From Actinernus sp. WN-2022 (taxonomy: Eukaryota; Cnidaria; Anthozoa; Actiniaria; Actinernidae): a stretch of DNA of 64,000 bases. The stretch covers positions 37,095,867 to 37,159,866 of the forward strand of contig JAOWCC010001634.1 of the NCBI GenBank assembly GCA_030867875.1. The letters run 5' to 3'. The notes under the pieces are model-generated. The model was not told the origin of the DNA. It was given only the letters and a program-made list of their open reading frames with translations, and made no database searches. Positions 1 through 12,500 of the stretch are shown here, one piece after another (within the stretch, counting starts at the first letter, position 1; each line of letters starts with the position of its first letter). The translations under genes were made by a program, and so were the position numbers.

Positions 1-115
1 TTATTTCCGATTCCCATTCAATCGGCACCGATTCAATCGGGTGGACTTTCAGTGACATCGGAATCGGATCTATTACCGAATGATCGGAATCGGTCCGGAC
101 CGATTCCGATATTTG
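1..115. repeat. Cluster of CGGAATCGG / CCGATTCCG motifs
   Basis: The first 115 bases repeat CGGAATCGG and its reverse complement several times in both orientations, including a GGAATCGGTCCGGACCGATT palindrome near position 90. It looks like the end of a satellite-like or element-terminal repeat cut by the window edge. No coding signal is seen from here to about 870. Confidence 0.4.
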
Positions 116-899
116 GACGCGCTCCCTAAATTTTCTTATAAAAATGCCACCTGAATGTCCAAGTTTCTAGGGAGTCGTGTGTTTTCAAGTAAAAGCACAG
201 GTGGCTATTTTTGGAAGGCTACCACTGTCGACTGAGAATGCAAACAAATTTCTGGCAGTGCATGACCACCCTTAATGGATGTAGCCATTTAGTTTATACA
301 GAGTTTATTAAAACAGTGTCAAGACCAGGCAAAATACATTACCACTCAATAAAGTTTATTATTAGTTAATCCTAATGACTGCATGGTGGAAATTTGCGGG
401 TTGTCAGCTTCTACTTCTACCCTGATGTTTTGTGCTAGCTAGAGTATCACTGACATACTTACAGTTTGCTTTCCACACTAAATCTGCATAAATCAGACAG
501 ATGGAAGTGTAGGACATTTAGCTTCACAAAGCTCATGGCATCAAGGGTGTTGTAGAGTAGTTCAATTGGAAATAAACGACGCCTGGTAAAATAACATTGG
601 TAGAAGCAAACATTTACACAGTCAGCTAGTATTATTGTTTAAAGTGCAAGTATCATCTGATGTCAAAAAAATAAAATTATATTGTATTATTGTCAGTGTT
701 TATTTCTCACAAAAAGGTATTAATCTTGGAAATTTTGTAACATTTCTGGCATTTAATCCCTAATTTTGGTTACTTTTCATGGATCCTGTGATGTCATAAG
801 ATGAATCAACTCCCTCCCAAGAGAGAACTACACAATATTATGCACTAAAATAAAATCCCATAGGTTTCCATTGTGACATCACAAGATGAATCAATCCTG
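116..899. other. AT-rich non-coding stretch, nothing recognised
   Basis: No supported exon, RNA gene or paired terminal repeat was found here. If the hexosaminidase gene continues left, this is intron or lies between exons; I looked for the next hexosaminidase exon and did not find it. Confidence 0.4.
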
Positions 900-1890
900 C
901 AATTCGCCACTTTGGAAAAGAGTAGGGGATTGGGGCAAGGGTGGTCTCGCAAAGGCGCTTGGGATTGTTACAGGAGACACGCATCATACAGAATACAAAC
1001 AAACACAGCGAATATCGCAATTTACTCATCGAATACAAGCACAGAAAGTGAAATAAACTTGAAAGAAGGCACTGTACCAGAAGTAAAGCTCAACAGAAGT
1101 GTGCAGAAATGTGGGTTCATAAAAGCCAACTTACTTAAAGCAGAGCAAAGGAGTTAAAACTACCGCGGAACGGAGTTAGCAGAAGTAAAGCGAAGCTGTG
1201 TGGCCAAATACTACGATCCGAACACGTTATGCTTTTAATAGCCGATTCCTACGTTTCCCATCATGGATTTATGATTTTAAAGTTGTACTTTGTAACTTTA
1301 AACAGGCCCTGTTCTGTTCTTGGGATTGTAGGGTGAAGAGCCGGAAGGAGTTGGTATGTAGTCAATCGCTACAAATACATGTCATCCTAGCGGACTTCAA
1401 GTGGATCAACGTTTCTCTTGTCAGTAGTTATTCACGGCCTACAATCCCATGAATAGAACAAGACCTGTATAAATAAAGTTACAAAGTATTTAATACTTTA
1501 AAGTGACAAATCGATGATGGTGGGAAATGTAGGAATCGGCTAAAGCATAACGTATCCGGATCATTGCGGATTCATCGTAGCAATCGGCCACACAACTTCG
1601 CTTTACTTCTGCCAACTCCCGTTCCACGATAGTTTTCACTTCTTTGCTCTGCTTTAATAAGTTGGCTTTTATGAACCCTTTCCTGGACACTTCTGTTGAG
1701 CTTTACTTCTGGTACAGTGACTTCTTCAAGCTTATTTCACTTTCTCTGCTTGTATTCGATGAGTTGATTGCGATATTCGCCATGTTTGTTTGTATTCTGT
1801 ACGATACGTGTCCCCTGTAACGATCCCAAGCGCCTTTGCGAGACCACCCTCGCCCCAATCCCCTACTCTTTTCCAAAGTGGCCAATTCGG
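900..1890. mobile_element. Foldback / MITE-like element with long inverted arms
   Basis: The stretch from 900 to about 1335 recurs as its reverse complement from about 1435 to 1890, both arms starting at GCCACTTTGGAAAAGAG next to the outer ends. The arms differ by scattered substitutions and small indels. They make spurious short ORFs on both strands, and no transposase is present. I see no clean target duplication, so the superfamily is not assigned. Confidence 0.75.
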
Positions 1891-2016
1891 GTACCGGTAG
1901 CATTTGTTCTAGTTTAATTGCTGCTCCTGCCTCTCAAAGAAAACTAAATTAGACAACTGAAATATATCAGAAATAGAATTTGGGGCAAAAAGAGTTCATG
2001 TTGTTTTATGGCGATA

Positions 2017-3731
2017 CAGTACAGCCGTAAAATAATGCATGCGCAAGAACTTCTTTTTGTGTCCGCAAGCCAACAGGTTCTTGCGTGCAGCTTGCGCTTG
2101 AAATTACTGAACTAACGCAAGAACTTAAGACCCACAAGAAGTTCTTTCCACAAGAGGATCAACCTGCAAGAAGTTCTTTCGGCAAGAAGACACAAGAAGA
2201 CACAAGAAGGTAAACTTTAAGAAGACCCACAAGAACGCTGAAGAACATGCAAGATGTGGCATATAAGAACATGTTTGTGTTTTATGTGAGATCGCTAATA
2301 AGAAACGCTTTGAGAACAATGAAAGTTTACTTTAATATCTTAAACTGAAGTAGAGATTAGCTGGATACCCGCAGAGTTGAATGTTTTATTAACTTGTCAC
2401 AAAGAAGCTGAAATCAAAACTCCAGAAGATTCGGTATGATCTCATGCAAATTATTAATCAGACAACAAATTAAAATATCCAAAAAACTTATTCACTTGTG
2501 TATCGATTTGACATAATAGACTCAAACCAGTTTTCACATCAGGTAGAAAATATTCAGATCCGTAAGTAAAATGAAACTTTCAAAACATTTGGTTTGGTAG
2601 GAACCAATTTTTGGTGCAATCTCAAAGGAAAACAAACACTGCGGAGCTCGTTGATTATTCAAATCAGTTTGCGGAAAATGTCACACATTCAAGACTCGGA
2701 CTTTGAAAACGGAGCCACATTAAATAAAAAAATAACTCCAGAATATTTATTTGGTAGAATTTATCATTTTCCAGTAAAGCTGAGAAGCTTGTGGTGCATT
2801 TTAAACTACAACGCAATGAAATCACACTTCCCGCACTCTTGTGTCAAAAATCCACGGCTGAAAGCACACGTACACTCAGAGAATCGTTGTATCACCGAAA
2901 AGCTGGCTTCTTGAATTGAAAACATATGCAATAGATACTGAACGATTGACGGATCTATTAAGTATTAATCTACAAAAGCTAAAGTTTATATCAGATGAAA
3001 TAAAATCACCGAACTAATTAGCTAATGATAGGATGGTGTTTAGTAACGCAATCCCACACAATCTTTCTTTTGGTGACCTTTCAATAATTATTCCTATTTG
3101 GTCAATGGCGAGCCATTCATTATAACGTTTTGGTGGCCATTAGATAGTCAAGACCATCAATGAACATTCATTATGGATTTGAAGACTGATAGCTTCAAAA
3201 GCTTAGTTTAATACTGCCGTTTCATTGCTACAGGATAGCGTGAGACATGTACATTCCCGCCAGGCCAGATTTTTGCTGCTTATCGTGATTTGAGTCTTTA
3301 ATACTACCACTAACTAATATCCTGGAACTCTCGGTATCTTGAGTGTGTCAATATTTATTCTATTGCCTGCTAAAACAGCCGAGTGCTTGAGATACATATA
3401 TTTGCTTTTCGATTATCTTATTCTAAAAAACCTTTAGATCCAAGAGGGAAATAAAAGTCGAACGTCGATATCTGAAGTTGGAAACATAAATCTTGGCGTA
3501 CAAAAACAGCTGCATCCTTCCCAAGCTCAAAGAAGCGACCAGTTCTTGCGTTAAGACTTCAACTTCTTGCGTTTCATCTTCATGCGGATAAGCTCAAAAT
3601 ATTTAATAGTTCTTGCGCTTCAGCCTGAACTTCTTGCGGTTCAGTAGTTCTTGCATCTAAAAGCGCAAAAAGTTGGTTTAGGCCTTCTTGCAGCAGCTTG
3701 CGTGTTCTTGCATTATTCTACGGTTGTACTG
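2017..3731. mobile_element. TA-flanked inverted-repeat transposon with subterminal repeat arrays
   Basis: The ends read CAGTACAGCCGTAAAATAAT on the left and its close reverse complement on the right, each bordered by TA (2015-2016 and 3732-3733). Inside the left end (about 2035-2240) the motif CAAGAAGTTC / GCAAGAAC recurs many times. Inside the right end (about 3530-3715) the complementary motif GTTCTTGC / ACTTCTTGCG recurs. Repeated subterminal motifs in opposite orientation are typical transposase-binding regions. The 1.3 kb core has only a 106-codon ORF (2594-2914) with no recognisable domain, so the copy is taken as non-autonomous. Confidence 0.75.
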
Positions 3732-3795
3732 TACTTGCAGTTTAAGTATAATTAATTATCTATACTTCACATGCACCATGTAGACCATATACATA

Positions 3796-5376
3796 CAGCC
3801 GCGTGCAAAAATTCTGACCCCCCATGAAAATGATATACTTATATCAGTTGCATCATGGGTAATCCAAAAATGTGCTTTTCAGACATTTTTCTAACAAAAA
3901 ATATATCAGGTAGGATTGAAAAATGTACGAGTTAAACATTTTTAGATCATATGGGCCCATCCGTTGAAGACAACAAGTTTTATTTTCAGTTTTAGTTGTC
4001 CTAATTTATTCCATGTGTTTGCCATTGGGTCCGGTGGACCGAAACGCTGCTATGACTTCAAGGAACTCACTGTATTCTGAACTTTAATTTCTCCACGTCG
4101 CACTAGCTAGGTTTACTATATTGCCCTGAATGAGGCTGAAGTATTCACTAAATTGATTTCAAACCTTGGAGCCTAGGTTTAAGCGTATTATCAATGTGAA
4201 ACACGTTCTATATTATGGTAGTTCGATGTGTGCGATTCTGCCAAACATTCAACCAAATTAATTAAACACAGCGTAGCTAAGAATATTTTTTTATGAAGTC
4301 CGCAATACGGTTGTAAAAATCGCAATAAGTTATTGGAAAGGAAAGAAAGATCAGAACCGAAGTTGTTTTAATCTGTTTAAATTATGGACCAGAATTAAAT
4401 GATTTTGGTCTTGTGTAAAAATAATTTCTCCTGCGTGTTACATAAATTTTACAATTGGTCGTCAGTTAAACTCACATTGAGACTTATTCATAAGTAAACC
4501 TATTATTTACTTTGGCCTCACTAGGTTGTAAATTTATTGGATTCCTGACAATCATTCAAAGATAATTTTTAGTAATAAAATAAATCAACTGATACAGTTT
4601 GATTAAATCTTAACCATTTAATATAACTTAAAATTTATCTCGCGTAGAGTTCTAAAGTCGTTAACTGCATGATATGTCAGAATATAATGAAATATGCATC
4701 GCGAAAATCAAAACGAAAACCACCCACACATTCAATTCTGAATAAAATAAAATATGTTTGATCAATACTTCAAATGCGAAATAATTACGTCGCAAAACAA
4801 AACGCAAAGGAAAACTGGTGTGTTTCCAGTGAAATTTTAGCTCTTTTGCAGACTTCATAATGGCAACAATATTTTAGCTGCATTTGGCTTTGAAGTGTTG
4901 AATTTGGTTCAGTTTGTTTGGCAGAATTGCAAACGACTGGTGGAACTGCCATAAGATAAAATAGAACGTGTTTCAAATTGATAATAAACTTAAACTTAGG
5001 CTCCAAGGTTTGAATGCAATTTAGTGAATACTTCAGCCTCATTTAGGGAAATAGAATAAACCTAGCTAGTGTGATGAGGAGAAAGTAAAGTTCAGAATAC
5101 AGTAGGTTCCTTGAAGTCATAGCAGCGTTTTGGTCGACTGGACCCAGTGGCAAACGCATGGAATAAATTAGTACAACTAAAACTGAAAATAAAACTTGTT
5201 TTCTTTAACTGATGGACCCATATGATCTAAAAATGTGTTACTCATACATTTTTCAATCCTACCTGATATATTTTTTGTTAGAAAATTGACTGAAAAGCAC
5301 ATTTTTGGATTACCCATGATACAACCGATATAAGTATATCATTTTCATGGGGGGTCAGAATTTTTGCACGCGGCTG
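3796..5376. mobile_element. Tc1/mariner-like non-autonomous element, TA target duplication
   Basis: Both ends carry CAGCCGCGTGCAAAAATTCT in inverted orientation, immediately flanked by TA (3794-3795 and 5377-5378). The inverted arms run about 510 bp (to about 4310 and from about 4845). A CAG start and TA duplication are usual for Tc1/mariner/pogo relatives. The 0.5 kb core between the arms encodes nothing recognisable. A TA microsatellite follows at the right end. Confidence 0.8.
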
Positions 5377-5395
5377 TATATATATATATATATAA
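5377..5395. repeat. TA dinucleotide microsatellite
   Basis: About nine TA units directly abut the right end of the CAGCCGCGTG element; the element may have inserted into, or seeded, this run. Confidence 0.8.
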
Positions 5396-5936
5396 CAAGT
5401 AATGCACACAAAATTAAATTACCATCAGCTTCAAAGCTGATATATTATATATATATTCTTAAATTTATATGTTAAAGATTAAATGTCCTGCAAAATGGGG
5501 GATGGATAAAATAAACCTAGATGTGTTGAAGTGTATTGGAGGTTCAGTGCCCAGGCTGTACATGTAAGTAAGGTCAGTGCTCGGGAGCTTGTTTGCCAGG
5601 CAACCAACCAGCCGAGTTCACTGGATCACATATTTGAAGTGAATTAACATAAGAAGAATGCTAAATCGGTCCCCAAAGCAGCAATGCTTTGAAACTCGCG
5701 AGTGATGTGACGAGCAACTATGAACAACCCGCCAGAACAGCAAACCAGATGTGTGTGCAATGCCGACCCAGGCCCCTCAAACTGTGCCACAGGAGGACCA
5801 ACTTAAACAGGTGTATTTAACCATATGCCTAAATTGCGATTCGTCTAGAATTTATAACAAAGTGCTTCACATACATTATAGATATCTAGGTATTAAGGTG
5901 CAAGATGTGACACAAAAATAACAATATTGCACTTAA

Positions 5937-6460
5937 AGTGCCTACGAATCCAAAATTAAGTTGCTCTCATTTGAAAATCCTTTCGAAATGATGAAGGTAG
6001 CATTTTCCATCTGTCATTATCTCATCTTGTTCCAGATAGTCAGGTTTTCACAATACAATTATGCAAATGAGATAAACTGTGATGTCATAACTGATAAGAT
6101 TGACACAGCAGCCTGGAGACAAATCTTCAAGGTGAGAGGAGCCTGGGGCCAAGTGTTTCCATGACGACATCATAAATTCCACAGTGATGTGTATTTCGTT
6201 AGTGCTACATACATTTCTATCTCTATGTGCAAAGTTTCAATTGTTTTTCCCCCATACATGTATGTATTTGCAGAGATTTTCTTCATTTTGTGATTTGTCT
6301 CCACCTGGGCTGTGTCAATCAAATGACGTTACTGTTCACTTAAATATCTTTGGAACGAAATGAGATATTGACAAATGGAAAATGCCACCCTTCCTCATTT
6401 CGAAAGGATTTTCAAATCAGATCATCTTAATTTTTGATTCATACTCTACATGTAGACACT
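5937..6460. mobile_element. TTAA-flanked MITE (AGTG-tip family)
   Basis: TTAA lies at 5933-5936 and 6461-6464. The ends begin AGTGCCTAC and AGTGTCTAC, and the subterminal stretch TTGAAAATCCTTTCGAAATG is repeated inverted at 5970 and 6400. A TTAA duplication is the mark of piggyBac-type (or Kolobok-type) insertion. There is no coding capacity. It resembles the elements at 46300-46734 and near 47230-47560, with which it shares stretches around CTGGAGACAAATC. Confidence 0.75.
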
Positions 6461-6507
6461 TTAATTGACATGACTTGTAATAATGAGTAAGATGATTGAG
6501 GGCTTAC

Positions 6508-9500
6508 CCAGTGTCTAACATGAGGCCTCGATGTGCAAATGTAGGCTCATCCTCAATGCTCACAGTGCTGTAGACTAGGGATCCTTCTTCAATTAATTGG
6601 GAAAATGTCTCCATTCCATACCTACAGGTACATGTGAAACATTCATTAATTTACTGAAAGTGTATATTAATAGTAATCGCATATACATACATGTACAATA
6701 CATGTATGATCAAGCTCAGCTTGAAAGTAAAATGAAATGTTGGCATGACCCTGAACGTCATTTTCAAGTTTCTTAATGTGGTGAGGTGGATATGTTTCAA
6801 GATTCCCACTGCCTTAGGAAATGGGTAGGAGTTACAAGGTATATTGATTGGATTGGTTCCATAACTGATTTCTGCCCAAAAATGTTTTTTTTTGTCTTAT
6901 TAATCCCCCCACATTAGCATCCACACCTGGTCCCCTCCCCCTAAATTCCATTATTGTATTGTATTTAGAGGTGTCACCTCCCAGGAACTGGCGGTGGTGC
7001 TTGGAGCTCTTTTTAGGAGTAATTTTGTTTGCAACCATACCTTTTTGGGGGTGCTGTTTGCACAAGTTAGTTATGCAAGCCAAATTGTTCCTTTTAGGGG
7101 TTTAAAATTATTTATTTTAAGATTCTTTTATAACACGTTTATATTTGCATACCTTTATAAAGCCCGGTCCTTGCTAGCCTGCGCCGCATCCGAACTGAAC
7201 CCCGGTTAAGTCAGTCTGTGAAACAGCAACAGAAAGCTTGTTCTAGACCCCCAACGAAGTACCAGAATATATGTAGTCGATTCTGATTGGCTTTTACTAA
7301 TGCTCATTCTTACACGTCTTCTGACTGGCCATTCAACTGTCACCAGCAAGCCTTGGAGATTGTTATGATGGGCAGTTCATGTCAGAGGCCGCTCGGTTGA
7401 AACTGTTCGTTTGCACGTGGTCAGCTGTTTACTTGAGATTTCTCGCCCAAGACGAGCTAGCACTCTGTCGTCGTTTCCCTGTGTTTTACTATCGGAAAAG
7501 GTTATAGGTTTATTTCAATTTCGGGTCAGGTTTTGAAGTAATGTAACGTAATAGGCTGCCCGTGGTTTAGTGTGACATGAAAGAAAACTTGCCGAACACA
7601 TTAAATAGAATATGTCACAACAAAATGCTCATTCGAGGAACACACAAACAAATATCCCATGCAGCTTGGAAAGATCTAGTACATGTATGTGCCACATCCA
7701 AACTCAACTCCGGTCAACTGCTGTTGTTAATGTTCTAGCAAACGAATCTCGATTTCAAACTGATATTGTACAAATATCATTGCTCTTCTCGACGTGTATA
7801 AGCCGCCACATTTTTAAATGTAAATTAGCCGAGTCGCACTGGTGACAGGCTGGTGACAGTTGAATGGCCAGTCAGAAGACATGTAAGAATGGGCATTAGT
7901 AAAAGCCAATCAGAATTGACTACATATATCCTCACCTGGTACTTCGTTGGGGGTCTAGAACAAGCTTTCTGTCGCTGTTTCACAGACGGACTTAACTGGG
8001 GTTCAGTTCGGATTCGACGCAGGCTAGGTCCTTGCTAGCAACATAAGTAATATTAAGCTGTAGTTATAATGTAGTTATCGAAACCGGAAAAATCCCGTCT
8101 GAGTGGAAGAAAGCACGAGTAAGCCCACTCCACAAAAACGGATCAAAAAGCGATATGGATATAAACTACAGACCAATTTCAATCCTTCCAGTTGTTAGCA
8201 AAATATTTGAGCGAATACTTTACGATCAACTATATAACTATCTTTCTAAAGAAAATTTATTAACAAACAAACAGTTTTGCTTCAGGCGATTGCACTCAAC
8301 AATGACTGCTTTGTTAAATTCCACTAATTCGTGGCTGGTAAACATGGATCGGGGTCTCTTCAATATTGTTATTTTACTTGACTTAAAGAAGGCCTTCGAC
8401 ATGGTTGACCATGGTTTATTACTTGACAAATTAAAACTCTATGGAATAAACCATAGCTCAATAAACCTATTAGAATCCTATTTATCTGAAAGAATGCAGT
8501 CATGTTCAGTGCAAAATGCTAAATCAAGTGAACAATTAATCACATGTGGAATTCCATAGAGTACTATATTAGGCCCTTTGTTATTCCTCATTTATATAAA
8601 TGATTTGCCAAATTGCTTGAAATCATCGACACCATGCCTATTCGCTGATGACAGAAATTTGACAGTTAGTGGCTCAAATCTAGTTGATGTTGAATCAAGA
8701 GCAAACCGTGAACTCAGAAACATCAGCCATTGGCTCAGAGCAAACAAGTTACATTTAAATGTTGCAAAAACTGAGTTTATCATGATTGGCTCGAGCCAAC
8801 GCATATCTAATTTAGGCGAAACACCTATATTAAGAATTGGAAATGAGATAGTAAAAAGAGTGCAACAAAGCAAAACAATAGGCGTCATTTTAGATGAAAA
8901 TCTAAAATGGAATGAACATACAATGTACAAGTTACATCACAAAAAAGATAGTTTCTAGCCTAGGGGCTCTAAAAAGGGCTAGACCATTTGCATCCCAAAC
9001 CATACTTATGAAAATTTACGACTCTTTAATTCAAACACACTTTGATTATTGTTGTGAAGTTTGGGATACACTTGGTAAAGTGCAATCAGACAAATTACAA
9101 ATTCTCCAAAATAGAGCCGCTAGAATAATACTCGGCGCAGATTATAATACCAGTTCTAGTAAAGTGTTACCAATTCTAGGCTGGGATAAACTCGATGAGC
9201 GAAGGGCAAAAAGGAAAGCGATAATTATGCATAAAATAATAAATAATCTAGCACCTGTTACCCTTTCTGAGCTGCATACAACGGTTGGAAGTTCAACGCG
9301 TTATAATCTAAGAGGCGCCGATACCAAACTTCGTCTCCCACAACCCCAAACCGAATATTTAAAGAAAATCATTTCATACGACGGCGCGAAGCTGTGGAAC
9401 GAATTACCACCACAACTTCGCGAAATGAAGTCTCTTGTTTCATTTAAGAAACAAATTGCACAAACCACCATGCTTGGTGACCGCTGAACGATAATCAAAA

Positions 9501-12500
9501 TATTTTAATTGGATTTTATTATAAATTTTAGCATTTAGTATCACACAATTGTATTTATATTTAGATTAGCATTAGATTAGATTAGCATATTTTAATTAGG
9601 CACGGCTCTTAATGAAATCAGTTTTATTAATGTTACTGTTAAGATTCCGTGGATAAATAATAAAGATTGATTGATTGAAGCACACAGTAGTGACGACGGT
9701 TCCGACATTTATAAGCATCAGCATATATGCATGCATATTAAACATATCTGGTTAATTTTTGTCACCACTTCTTCTCAACAGAAGAAAACAAAATTGTGAA
9801 CTTGTCGACCCGCAAGTGTTTAATACACGTGCATATGTTGCTGCAGCTGTCCTCACTACTTGTACATTATGCTTATGCTTGTGCCTATGTTGTGCATGTC
9901 CTCACTAGGAGAAACTGTGACATACATTGTACATGTAAGCACAAGCATACATCGTAAGCACAAGAAGAAAGGAACATTTAGATTTTCTTGTGCTTATGCT
10001 TATGTCGTGGCTGTCCTCACTAGCACATAAGACTCTTGTGCTTAGGGTTGGGTCATTCCACAGTAATCCATAGTTGCGGAGAAGACAAATCAGAAACATA
10101 AAATCGAGTGCAGAAAAAAAAAAGGAATAGCACAACCTGTCCACTTGTGTTAGGTAGATACCCAATATGGACAGACACACGCATCAAATCTTTGGCTGTT
10201 GCGGAGAAGACTCGGAAAACACCTGCATTTTTCCCCTATAAAATCAAGTTCGAATTCCTCTGAATGTATGTGGCATCTCTAATACCTCTTTGATTCAAGT
10301 GAAAGAGCATTTAATACTCTATCATTCAGTGCAAAAAACTTTAAATTTTCCTTCTTCAAATTTACTGATATCTGGTAATGATTTGTTTTGGTCCTGTTGC
10401 GGAGAAGACATTGCGGAGAAGACAAAAAGTTTCTAATGTGAAATAACAACAAAACTCAGGTATTTGATGTTAAGCCACTAGCTAAAACGTATATTTTCTA
10501 CTCCTCACAGTGCTGCTTGACATGGCTATCTCAATAAATTAAGTCTGATCACAGTTGACAAGCTCATCAAAGATGGCTGACTACATAAAATACCCACAAT
10601 GCAACAGTCTACTGACTACTAGTACCAGGCCTCCAGATGCTGTAGAGGTGACATACAATTCTCATTTATTTTAATTTTAGAAAGCCTATTCTTTACTTAT
10701 TTGGAAAACAAGTAGAAAAAGCTATATCTAGATAGATAGAATGCTTTTTGAAGTATTTATAATATAGATGTCTTTTCCGCAACAAAAATGTCTTCTCCAC
10801 AACAAAAACAAAAATTAATGCGAATTTCATACAAACCTGTGGGCATCTTGATATCTTTTGTTTGGGAAATATTACACAAGCTGTAAATTAGAACTTTGGA
10901 AAGTTTGAACATTATAGGGCTTTTTACCTTCTTGCAATGAAAACTTAATAGGGGATCAAAACGTTGCGGAGAAGACATTTTGATCTTGGAATGCGAAATT
11001 CTAGGTACTTATTTCCAAATACTAATTCTTAGCATATTTCTCTTATAGAACATCATAACAACTTTAAGTCCAATGAACAATTTTGGAATTCAAAAGTATT
11101 TAAATGTATGGACTAATAATATAAATACAAATCTTATGTTAAATACAGGTAATTACAATGTATGTACATGTACATTAAAAATCTATTATAAACAGCCCAT
11201 GAGTCCACAAATATTGATATTTCGGAGCTCCATTTGAAATATGTTTAAACTATTTGCCTCTTTTGTATAAACTGGGTTTTGGCACCACTGTAAGAAAAAA
11301 ACTGCTTTTAGTGTTTATATGTTCGAGGCCTTGGCCTTGAAAGACATACATGTAGGTTATAGCAGGAGCCCATTACCAGGAGCGTACCTATGTGATGGGT
11401 AGTGCCCAAAGCACAGTAGACGATGTGGCTATTTATAGTCGCGAAGTTCTGGTATGCGATTACGTTAAAATAATGTATTTTGTTCTCTAACTTGCACTTT
11501 ATTATTTTCAGCAGTTTGAACCGTGTTAAATACAATTTTTCAGTGCATCCTGATTGGTTAAAAGTGACGGCCTTTGTTTCTTCTCACGGGAAACATAAAG
11601 CTAAAAATAGCTACATCATCTATTCTGCTGTTGGACAGACCTAATCTGGGAGATGCACCCTCCTGGTAATGGGCTCCTGGTTATAGCTATTATGTTGGGA
11701 TTCTTTTATAAAAAGATCAGAAAGATAGCTGGCCTTAGTTTATTTACAGTCTAATACATCATAATAGCCAACCTAATTGTGTAATCAGATTTAGTTATTA
11801 TTCCTGGAGAGTCTGTAGCTTCTTAGCAAGGCCAGATCCAAACATTGAGCAAACCCTTGAGCGCACCCTGGGTTTGCTCGAAAGGGAACCCGAATGCACT
11901 GGAGGTTAGTTCTGGTCCGCACTGGAGGTTAGTTCTGGTTGGTACTGTACAGTATATAGTTTTTTTTTAAATTAGAAACACCATTGAATCAATAAGGGCT
12001 AAAAGGGCAAGTCGCCAGCTTGTGACCAGTTTTGAAAGTTTGGTTGCCAGGGCAAAAATCTTAGTCACATTAGCAACCAGTAGGTTGCAATGTTGAGCCC
12101 TGGACCCAGAATACATTATGTGGCACATGCCACATTTTATCAAACACTCAGAGGATAATGCACCATTTACAAAACACTTCTGACCTTGATCTATGTGCAT
12201 AGGTACAGTGTATTTGACATATAGGATGAAAACCATTGTAGAGTGGAGGACTCTACCCCATAAAGAGATGATCTACTCAGGGATGTATTTACAATTTTTC
12301 ACAGTTGGAAAATAATCAAGTACAGACAGGTACATTGTATATGGCACCACCACTTTAATAGAAGAGTCTGAGCATTTCCCGATTTTACAGCCATGAAAAT
12401 CACAGAAATATGTCTTCACAGATGGGTATTTTTTGAGATTATTATTAATCAAAGTTAACTGGGAGATAGCACTGCTGGTAATGGTTAGTTGCACATACAT

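Noticed and set aside
2594..2914. 106-codon ORF inside the 2017-3731 element as a transposase
   Set aside because: It shows no DDE, zinc-finger or helix-turn-helix pattern and is too short.
1..6500. Third exon of the hexosaminidase gene
   Set aside because: I looked on the minus strand for the RHY/FHWH active-site exon after the DTG junction and found none; it is probably outside the window.
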